5,872 nt of DNA from an uncultured Ruminococcus sp. (lineage in GTDB: Bacteria; Bacillota_A; Clostridia; Oscillospirales; Ruminococcaceae): positions 1 through 5,872 of the forward strand of contig CACZPE010000148.1 in NCBI GenBank assembly GCA_902782875.1, in the 5' to 3' direction. The position numbers and the translations under genes are program-made. Position 1 is the first letter of the stretch. Each line of letters opens with the position of its first letter. The notes under the pieces are model-generated. The model was not told where the DNA came from, made no database searches, and worked only from the letters and a program-made list of their open reading frames with translations. Shown here piece by piece: positions 1 through 4,393 of this stretch.

Positions 1-1658
1 GTACCGGACTTGCCGCCTATGCGGTAGCCCTTTATATACGCATTACCGCCGCCGTTGTTGTTTACAACGCTCTCGAGCACGTCTCTCATCGTGGCGGAAA
101 CATCCTCGGATATTACCTGACGGCGGGGAGTGGTATCCTCGGTCTTGATTATATTGCCGTTTGCGTCGACTATCTTTTCCATAACATGGGGGTGGAGCAG
201 ATAGCCGCCGTTTATTACCGCGGTATACGCCGTTATCATCTGTATCGGCGTTACGGTGTTTGACTGGCCGAAGGAGCAGGATGCGAGCTCAACAAGTCCC
301 ATATCCTCCTCTGATACGTACAGACCCTGGGATTCGCCGGGAAGGTCTATGCCCGTGCGCTCCTTGAAGCCGAACGCCTTGTAGTACTGCTGGAATTTGG
401 TTATTCCCAGACGCTGACCTATCTGTACGAATGCGGGGTTGCAGGAATTTGTCATCGCCTGCACGAAGTTCTGCTTGCCGTGGTCGCCCTTTGTCCAGCA
501 GGCGATATCGCGGTCTATTACGTGTATGCCGCCGTTGCAGTACAACGGTGTCTCAAGGTCTATAGCCTTTTCCTCAAGTGCGGCAGAACCCGTTACGACC
601 TTGAATACAGATCCGGGCTCATAGGGCTCGGTAACAGCCTTGTTCTTCCACTGAGCCTCTCTGAGCTGTGCATAGAGGGCTTCGTACCCTTCCTCATCCT
701 CAGGATTTTCCTCGAGGAATTCCTTGAGCTCGTTTTTGCCCTTGTCGGAATATATCGCGTTTCTGTCGTTGAGATCAAAGCCCGGCGCAGATGCCATGGC
801 AAGTATAGCGCCCGTCTTTGCCTCCATTATTATAGCGCAGGCTCTCTCCTGCACGTTGTTGGTGCGCACGCAGTTTTCAAGCTCGGTCTCAAGATAGTAC
901 TGCAGTGTCATATCCAGAGTCAGATAGAGCGAATCGCCGTCCTTTGACTGGTATACCTCGCCCTCGCTGTAGGGAAGCTCGTTGCCGTTGCCGTCCTTTG
1001 CGGAGATTATCTTGCCGTCAACGCCCGCAAGATAATCGTTGTAGTAGGCCTCAACGCCGTATATACCGTCGCCCTCGTAGTTGGTAAAGCCTATGACGGA
1101 AGCCGCCATGGAGCCCTGGGGATAGTACCTTCTGGTGTCCTGCTCGGAGTATACCAGGTTCACAAGGAGGCTCTCCTCCTTTGCCCTTGTCTTGACGGCA
1201 TCTATCTGCGGACGTTCCACCTTTGATGCGACCTTGATCCACTTTTTCTCCGCGGTATCCGCATTGTAGAAGCAGTCCCTTATCTCCTCGGCCGTCATCG
1301 AAAGGTCGTCGCCTATCTCTTCGTTGAGTATCGTCGCCAGCGCCTGTATCTGCCTGTCTCTTTCCTCAGAGGATACCTGAAGATTGGAGTTTAGCACTCC
1401 GGGGGCTATTATTACATTGTATACCGTAGCCGACTGGGCCAGTATCTTGCCGTTTGCGTCAAATATACTTCCCCTCGCCGCCTTGACGGTAGTGCTTCCG
1501 AACTGGTTGTCATTGGCCATGGCCGCATATCTGCTGTGATTGCGCACGGATGCGTCCACAAGATGCCAGATATCCCATCCCACACCGAGGCCGAGACCTG
1601 CGACCATAGCTATGAGAAGCCTTGCCTTCATATTTTTGGACGTGCTGAAACGTGCCAT
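1..1658 (-). CDS. Class B penicillin-binding protein (FtsI/PbpB/SpoVD-type transpeptidase), 3' end outside window
   Basis: D,D-transpeptidase that cross-links peptidoglycan, probably at the division septum. It acts outside the membrane, anchored by one N-terminal helix. I read 552 complete codons from ATG at 1658, with GGAGG at 1665-1669 six bases upstream. Residues 1-11 are short and basic, about 12-32 form a hydrophobic helix, and RGSIFDANGKILAQS (62-76) is the typical start of the PBP dimerisation region. The catalytic motifs are SVFK (nucleophile S350, K353), SCN (405-407) and KSG (550-552), followed by a Thr at the very edge of the window. The motif spacing fits PBP2x/FtsI/SpoVD. The gene continues to the left, so any C-terminal PASTA domains cannot be seen. 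It follows ftsL after an 82-bp gap holding an apparent terminator. Position beside ftsL favours the vegetative division enzyme, but SpoVD is an equally good sequence match by eye. The family is very secure; the subtype is not. Confidence 0.95.
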   Translation of the reverse strand, partial: MARFSTSKNMKARLLIAMVAGLGLGVGWDIWHLVDASVRNHSRYAAMANDNQFGSTTVKAARGSIFDANGKILAQSATVYNVIIAPGVLNSNLQVSSEERDRQIQALATILNEEIGDDLSMTAEEIRDCFYNADTAEKKWIKVASKVERPQIDAVKTRAKEESLLVNLVYSEQDTRRYYPQGSMAASVIGFTNYEGDGIYGVEAYYNDYLAGVDGKIISAKDGNGNELPYSEGEVYQSKDGDSLYLTLDMTLQYYLETELENCVRTNNVQERACAIIMEAKTGAILAMASAPGFDLNDRNAIYSDKGKNELKEFLEENPEDEEGYEALYAQLREAQWKNKAVTEPYEPGSVFKVVTGSAALEEKAIDLETPLYCNGGIHVIDRDIACWTKGDHGKQNFVQAMTNSCNPAFVQIGQRLGITKFQQYYKAFGFKERTGIDLPGESQGLYVSEEDMGLVELASCSFGQSNTVTPIQMITAYTAVINGGYLLHPHVMEKIVDANGNIIKTEDTTPRRQVISEDVSATMRDVLESVVNNNGGGNAYIKGYRIGGKSG

Positions 1659-1692
1659 TATCTTCCTCCGAATAATTATTGGGAATAATGGG

Positions 1693-1730
1693 AAAAAACG
1701 CACGACCCGCCGAAAACCGGATCATGCGTT
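1693..1730 (-). terminator. Rho-independent terminator or attenuator between ftsL and the PBP gene
   Basis: As minus-strand RNA the arms AACGCATGATCCG (1730-1718) and CGGGTCGTGCGTT (1709-1697) pair over 13 positions: 11 Watson-Crick pairs and two G-U pairs. The loop is 8 bases, and a run of six U overlaps the end of the 3' arm. On the plus strand the two wobble pairs become C-A mismatches and there is no T tract, so the structure points to the minus direction. It starts 10 bases after the ftsL stop codon, the normal place for a terminator. No room remains for a full promoter between it and the PBP ribosome binding site, so it probably acts partially or conditionally. Confidence 0.75.
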
Positions 1731-1740
1731 GAAAGGATCT

Positions 1741-2220
1741 TTACTTTTCTTCCCTTGCTTTTTCAAACCAACCGTCTACTGTATCGGATATCTTTTCAAA
1801 GATGTTGCTCCCTGCTCCGGATATCTCCACATGATTTCCGCTCTCTATATTTACATACTCTGTCTGGGAGCGTTCAAGCTTCTGCATCCCGAGAACCTTT
1901 TCAGCGTATTCCTCAACAGCCTTCTGAGAGCTCTTTTCCTCGAGTGCGGTCATCATGCGACGGTTTTCCTGCCTGAGATCCTCAAGCTCCTCCTTCGCAT
2001 CAACTATCTCGGCGTGTACCGAGCTTATCTGCGAATTTGAATAAACAGCACCGATAAAGGCACCCAGACAAAGCATCACAGCCGCTACGACTCCTACCGT
2101 GCTTTTTACGCCTGTTTCCTTCTTCGCGGGAAGGGGCACGGGACGGGGTCTTCTCTGCGCCTCACGCTCGCGCTGTTCATCATATCTTGAAAAATCATAG
2201 GCAAGGTTTGAACGTGCCAT
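1741..2220 (-). CDS. ftsL: FtsL-type cell division protein
   Basis: Small bitopic septum protein of 159 residues, expected to form the FtsL-DivIC(FtsB)-DivIB(FtsQ) complex that recruits and activates the FtsW-PBP synthase. Residues 1-38 are a cytoplasmic tail rich in Arg, Lys and Pro. About 41-61 is one hydrophobic helix (TVGVVAAVMLCLGAFIGAVY). About 63-105 is a charged, heptad-like coiled coil on the outer side. Then comes EYAEKVLGMQKLERSQTEYV (104-123), which resembles the conserved end of FtsL/DivIC proteins. A Gly/Ser-containing stretch and a short amphipathic tail follow, making it longer than the usual 100-130 residues. The start at 2220 is preceded by AAGGAG (2231-2236) with 10-base spacing, inside the 22-bp gap after rsmH. 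FtsL sequences diverge strongly, so the name rests on topology plus position between rsmH and the PBP gene. DivIC is the alternative, but it is normally encoded elsewhere. Confidence 0.85.
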   Translation of the reverse strand: MARSNLAYDFSRYDEQREREAQRRPRPVPLPAKKETGVKSTVGVVAAVMLCLGAFIGAVYSNSQISSVHAEIVDAKEELEDLRQENRRMMTALEEKSSQKAVEEYAEKVLGMQKLERSQTEYVNIESGNHVEISGAGSNIFEKISDTVDGWFEKAREEK

Positions 2221-2242
2221 GACTCATCATCTCCTTTTCCTG

Positions 2243-3172
2243 TCACTGCGCTTTCTCAAATATGCGCAGCTTTGCGCTGCGGCTCCTCGGATTCTGTTCT
2301 TCCTCTTCTGCGGATGCTGTGATGGGCTTTCTGTTCACCGTAGTACCCTTTGCTACGCCGCCGCATACACATACCGGAAAATCCGGGGGACATGTGCAGG
2401 CTCTGCACCATGCCGCAAATCTCTGTTTTACTATCCTGTCCTCAAGCGAGTGGAACGTTATTACGCACAGCCTGCCTGCGGGGGCAAGCATGTCAAGGCA
2501 TTCATCGAGCGCCCTGTCAAGGTGCGTGAGTTCGTCGTTCACCGCTATACGTATTGCCTGAAAGCTCTGTCTTGCAGGGTTCTTGTCGCGCCTGAACTTT
2601 GCGGGGACACCGCCTGCAACTATCTCTGCGAGCTCGCCCGTGGTCCTTATCGGACGCTCCGCCCTTGCCTTCACTATCTCGCGGGCTATGCGGGGGGCGA
2701 ATTTTTCCTCGCCGTATCTGTAAAGTATATCAGTGAGCTGCGCCTCCGAAAAGGTGTTTACCAGCTCCTCTGCTGTCATACCGCTCTGCGACATTCTCAT
2801 ATCAAGAGGTGCGTCAGCGTGGTAGGAAAATCCTCTTTCCGCCGTATCAAGCTGATGCGACGACACGCCGAGATCGAGAAGTATGCCGTTTATACTGTCT
2901 ATGCCGAGATCATGCGCTATATCCGCAATCTCGTCATAGTTGCCGCGGACCACCTGTGCAGGCAGTCCTGCGAGCCGCTCTGATGCAGTCCTGACCGCAT
3001 CGGGATCTCTGTCTATTCCAATGAGCCTGCCCTTTCCGGGGTCAAGTCTCTTTGCTATCTCTTTTGAATGACCTGCTCCGCCGCAGGTGCCGTCGAAGTA
3101 TATCCCGTCGGGGCGTATCGCAAGCCCGTCGAGACATTCCCCGAGCATAACGGGTATATGTGAGAACTCCAT
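2243..3172 (-). CDS. rsmH: 16S rRNA (cytosine(1402)-N(4))-methyltransferase RsmH (MraW)
   Basis: SAM-dependent enzyme that N4-methylates C1402 of 16S rRNA at the ribosomal P site; cytoplasmic. Full length at 309 residues. Visible family motifs, in order: HIPVML (5-10), the SAM-binding loop FDGTCGGAGHS (26-36) with the acidic GIDRDP (52-57), LLDLGVSSHQLD (98-109), RGFSY...APLDMRM (113-127), NPARQSFQAIRIAVNDEL (198-215), ITFHSLEDRIVK (238-249), and the C-terminal NPRSRSAKLR (294-303). A Cys-rich insert (C256, C259, C261, C268, C270, with CPPDFPVC) is common in Firmicute members and may bind metal. The ATG at 3172 shares its A with the mraZ stop codon (TGATG) and lacks a strong Shine-Dalgarno sequence, so translation is probably coupled to mraZ. 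It is the second gene of the dcw operon; ftsL begins 22 bp after its stop. Confidence 0.98.
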   Translation of the reverse strand: MEFSHIPVMLGECLDGLAIRPDGIYFDGTCGGAGHSKEIAKRLDPGKGRLIGIDRDPDAVRTASERLAGLPAQVVRGNYDEIADIAHDLGIDSINGILLDLGVSSHQLDTAERGFSYHADAPLDMRMSQSGMTAEELVNTFSEAQLTDILYRYGEEKFAPRIAREIVKARAERPIRTTGELAEIVAGGVPAKFRRDKNPARQSFQAIRIAVNDELTHLDRALDECLDMLAPAGRLCVITFHSLEDRIVKQRFAAWCRACTCPPDFPVCVCGGVAKGTTVNRKPITASAEEEEQNPRSRSAKLRIFEKAQ

Positions 3173-3597
3173 CAGATATTCAGCTCATCAAGTGCAGCAG
3201 AGAGCTCATCATCGGTGAACTTCGCATCCTGCTTTTCGTAGCGCTCACTGTCCCATATCTCGGCGTGATCGATATTGCCTATCACGGTGATATCCTTTGT
3301 GAGGCCTGCGTGATCGCGGAGATTTGCGGGGATATTCATGCGCCCCTGCTTGTCACACTCCGCTTCGATGGAGTTTGCCATGTATTTTCTTATAGCCTGC
3401 TTGCCAACCGCACCGGTGACAGCCTTCAGCTTTGCGGTGAATTTCTCCCACTCCTCTGCGGAATAGGCGTAAAGGCAGCCCTCGAGACCTATCGTGATGA
3501 CAAAGCCTGCGCCGAGCTGTTCCCTGAGCTTGCTCGGGAAAGCCATTCTGCCCTTGCTGTCCATCGAAGGGTTGTAAGTGCCCATCAGCGGCTTCAT
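3172..3597 (-). CDS. mraZ: Transcriptional regulator MraZ
   Basis: First gene of the dcw operon. MraZ is a ring-forming DNA-binding protein that represses its own promoter in several bacteria. The 141 residues carry two swapped-hairpin AbrB-like half-domains. The first has MDSKGRMAFPSKLRE (12-26) and the second CDKQGRMNIPANLRD (81-95), each with the family pattern D-x-x-G-R-x-x-x-P-x-x-x-R. Length is normal for the family (about 140-152). The start at 3597 is supported by GAGAGGAG at 3607-3614, nine bases upstream; Met5 is an alternative start that would give the more familiar N-terminus (MGTYNPSMDSKGR). The gene overlaps rsmH by one base. Three direct GTGGTGAA repeats lie about 80-115 bp upstream, between the predicted promoter and the gene, as expected for autoregulation. 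Confidence 0.97.
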   Translation of the reverse strand: MKPLMGTYNPSMDSKGRMAFPSKLREQLGAGFVITIGLEGCLYAYSAEEWEKFTAKLKAVTGAVGKQAIRKYMANSIEAECDKQGRMNIPANLRDHAGLTKDITVIGNIDHAEIWDSERYEKQDAKFTDDELSAALDELNI

Positions 3598-3642
3598 TCG
3601 TCATCACTCCTCTCTTATCTGTACAAGCGGCTTCGCTGCGTA

Positions 3643-3676
3643 TTTTCAACAGAATGTTGAAATTCCGGTTGAAATT
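3643..3676 (-). repeat. Inverted and direct repeats in the mraZ leader
   Basis: TTTCAAC (3644-3650) and GTTGAAA (3656-3662) form a perfect 7-bp inverted repeat with a 5-base loop. GTTGAAATT occurs twice, at 3656-3664 and 3668-3676, twelve bases apart. All of it lies in the predicted mraZ 5' untranslated region, just downstream of the MraZ-box-like repeats. The dyad is AT-rich and no U tract follows it, so it does not look like a terminator. Its role is unknown. Confidence 0.45.
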
Positions 3677-3713
3677 CACCACATTTCACCACTTTTAGGG
3701 GCTATTTCACCAC
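3675..3713 (-). promoter_or_regulatory. MraZ-box-like direct repeats (GTGGTGAA x3)
   Basis: On the minus strand GTGGTGAA occurs at 3713-3706, 3692-3685 and 3682-3675. The steps are 21 and 10 bases, so the copies lie on about the same helical face, with one position of the 10-base array replaced by an unrelated sequence. Known MraZ operators are tandem G-rich direct repeats of about 10 bp period just upstream of mraZ. The cluster begins at the predicted transcription start (about 3714), where a bound MraZ ring would block polymerase. Confidence 0.75.
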
Positions 3714-3720
3714 TAATGAC

Positions 3721-3749
3721 ATTATACAACCTTTGTAACCATTTTGCAA
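3721..3749 (-). promoter_or_regulatory. Sigma-A-type promoter of the mraZ operon
   Basis: On the minus strand the -35 box TTGCAA (3749-3744) is followed by a 17-bp spacer and a perfect -10 box TATAAT (3726-3721). Transcription would start near 3714, giving a leader of about 115 bases before the mraZ ATG. The match, spacing and abutting MraZ-box-like repeats make this the likely promoter for mraZ, rsmH and ftsL. Confidence 0.75.
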
Positions 3750-3886
3750 TAGGTTTGGAGAAATTCCCCGAGATAAATAAAAAAAACTTTTAAGCAGTTC
3801 TTTGTTAAAAACACACAAAAAGGATAGCATATTTATCATAAATTGCTGAATTTTGGCGGATAATATACTCTTTGTATATTTTGGTT
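3750..3886. other. AT-rich intergenic stretch between divergent genes
   Basis: No coding region is seen here. The stretch is strongly AT-rich with A and T runs. It holds an imperfect dyad at 3826-3847, in which ATTTAT-C-ATAAAT is flanked by AGCA and TGCT with one bulged base. A weak plus-strand promoter-like pair, TTGGCG (3853-3858) and TATATT (3875-3880) with a 16-bp spacer, is also present but not convincing. It may serve as an upstream activating AT tract or operator for the mraZ promoter. Confidence 0.5.
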
Positions 3887-3921
3887 AGGAATCAGGGTTC
3901 AGGGTGTAGGGTATAGGGTTT
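3887..3921 (+). repeat. Heptanucleotide repeat block A (AGGGTNN) with G-quadruplex motif
   Basis: Four consecutive 7-base units, AGGGTTC, AGGGTGT, AGGGTAT and AGGGTTT (3894-3921), are preceded by a degenerate unit AGGAATC (3887-3893). GGG triplets at 3895, 3902, 3909 and 3916, with loops TTCA, TGTA and TATA, satisfy the standard four-tract G-quadruplex pattern on the plus strand. AGGGTTTAG recurs at 3972-3980. The unit resembles a telomere-type repeat only by composition. Confidence 0.85.
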
Positions 3922-3931
3922 AGTTTTTGCT

Positions 3932-3966
3932 GTTCACTCTTCGCTATTCGTTATTCACTTTTCACT
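3932..3966 (+). repeat. Heptanucleotide repeat block B (NTTCRYT x5)
   Basis: Five consecutive 7-base units: GTTCACT, CTTCGCT, ATTCGTT, ATTCACT and TTTCACT. The first base varies, TTC and the final T are constant, and the variable positions change mostly by transitions. The block has no open frame of note and no resemblance to CRISPR repeats, being far too short and lacking spacers. It is a short tandem repeat of the kind found dispersed in some bacterial genomes. Confidence 0.8.
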
Positions 3967-3997
3967 ATTACAGGGTTTAGTCAGTTTATTATTTTTT

Positions 3998-4018
3998 CTT
4001 TATTCTCTGTTCTTTATT
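3998..4018 (+). repeat. Heptanucleotide repeat block C (CTTTATT/CTCTGTT)
   Basis: Three 7-base units, CTTTATT, CTCTGTT and CTTTATT, followed by a partial CTTTTCA. This is a pyrimidine-rich stretch with the same 7-base period as the two blocks before it but a different unit. With only three units the case is weaker than for blocks A and B. Confidence 0.55.
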
Positions 4019-4020
4019 CT

Positions 4021-4114
4021 TTTCAGGGGTAAGGTCAAGTCATATTGATTTGTGGGGGAGACCCTTCCACCACCACCTGACGGTGGCGGTCCCCCTCCCC
4101 TTTCAGGGGAGGTC
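4021..4114. repeat. Hairpin-rich repeat element, part 1 (nested GC hairpins and direct repeats)
   Basis: TTTCAGGGGTAAGGTC (4021-4036) recurs in shortened form as TTTCAGGGGAGGTC (4101-4114), 80 bases apart. Between them CCACCACC-TGAC-GGTGGCGG (4070-4089) forms an 8-position stem with one mismatch, and GGGGGAGACC (4054-4063) can pair with GGTCCCCC (4088-4095) around it as an alternative. CCTCCCCT-TTC-AGGGGAGG (4094-4112) is a perfect 8-bp hairpin. The composition differs sharply from the AT-rich sequence to its left. It looks like an interspersed palindromic repeat; I cannot name the family. Confidence 0.7.
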
Positions 4115-4121
4115 CTGATGG

Positions 4122-4270
4122 GAACGCTTAATTTGAGCGTAACCAGTTTATTCAACCGTAAACTAACGGTACCGGGCTGCAAATGCAGCCGCTCCCGTAA
4201 AACCAATCGCCGAGGTGGGTGCAGGCTTAGTTTATATATGCAAAACATACGAGAGGTACCGAGCCGCACA
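4122..4270. repeat. Hairpin-rich repeat element, part 2 (series of small stem-loops)
   Basis: Successive dyads: ACGCT/AGCGT (about 4124-4140), ACCGT-AAACTA-ACGGT (4155-4170) and GGCTGC-AAAT-GCAGCC (4175-4190). An outer inverted repeat, TAAACTAA (4159-4166) and TTAGTTTA (4227-4234), could enclose the last of these. GGTACCGGGCTGC (4168-4180) and GGTACCGAGCCGC (4255-4267) are near-identical direct repeats 87 bp apart. No convincing gene, transposase remnant or target duplication is seen. It could be a miniature repeat element or a structured RNA upstream of the plus-strand gene. A function is not supported by sequence alone. Confidence 0.55.
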
Positions 4271-4306
4271 CTAAATGATCCCCGAAAATAAATCAGCGAC
4301 CTAACC

Positions 4307-4321
4307 GCGGGCTTTGCCCGC
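4307..4321. repeat. Perfect GC hairpin beside the acyltransferase promoter
   Basis: GCGGGC-TTT-GCCCGC is a perfect 6-bp GC-only stem with a 3-base loop, ending three bases before the -35 box of the plus-strand promoter. No U tract follows in either direction (the plus side continues CTGTTGACA), so it is not a typical terminator. It may be the end of the repeat region or a protein-binding palindrome. Confidence 0.6.
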
Positions 4322-4324
4322 CTG

Positions 4325-4354
4325 TTGACATAAAGGGCTTGTTTGTGCTATAAT
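4325..4354 (+). promoter_or_regulatory. Sigma-A-type promoter of the MBOAT acyltransferase gene
   Basis: A perfect -35 box TTGACA (4325-4330), an 18-bp spacer and a perfect -10 box TATAAT (4349-4354). The expected start is near 4361, giving a leader of about 33 bases. A dyad CAAAG-AG-CTTTG (4355-4366) straddles the predicted start and could be an operator. The coding region begins at 4394 after AGAGGG (4383-4388). Confidence 0.85.
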
Positions 4355-4393
4355 CAAAGAGCTTTGCAACATACTATAAAAAAGAGGGTACAT

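Noticed and set aside
480..947. 155-codon plus-strand open frame
   Set aside because: It is antisense to the catalytic domain of the penicillin-binding protein, with no ribosome binding site and no recognisable domain.
1658..1700. Separate promoter for the PBP gene
   Set aside because: AATAAT resembles a -10 box but has no -35 box at proper distance, and transcription would start inside the ribosome binding site.
1540..2040. 166-codon plus-strand open frame across the PBP start and ftsL
   Set aside because: It is antisense to two genes and to the terminator; the hydrophobic look comes from reading the ftsL and PBP sequence backwards.
2219..2983. 254-codon plus-strand open frame
   Set aside because: It lies wholly opposite rsmH, whose motifs are unmistakable; it is Cys- and Arg-rich, matches no family I know, and is a high-GC antisense shadow.
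3160..3660. 166-codon plus-strand open frame opposite mraZ
   Set aside because: It covers mraZ and its leader in antisense and has no family resemblance.
3887..4018. CRISPR array
   Set aside because: The units are 7 bases with no spacers and no palindromic repeat; this is a short tandem repeat.
4164..4270. T-box leader, suggested by two GGTACCG sequences
   Set aside because: The T-box core has a longer conserved sequence and a following terminator; neither is present, and the only good promoter lies downstream of this stretch.
4052..4291. 79-codon plus-strand frame and the 89-codon minus-strand frame at 4000-4269
   Set aside because: Both are translations of the hairpin and repeat region (Pro/Gly-rich runs from GC hairpins) with no ribosome binding site; the repeat explains them better than a gene.
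4375..4380. Second -10 box (TATAAA) close to the acyltransferase start
   Set aside because: There is no -35 box at 16-18 bp, and the start point would fall at or inside the ribosome binding site.
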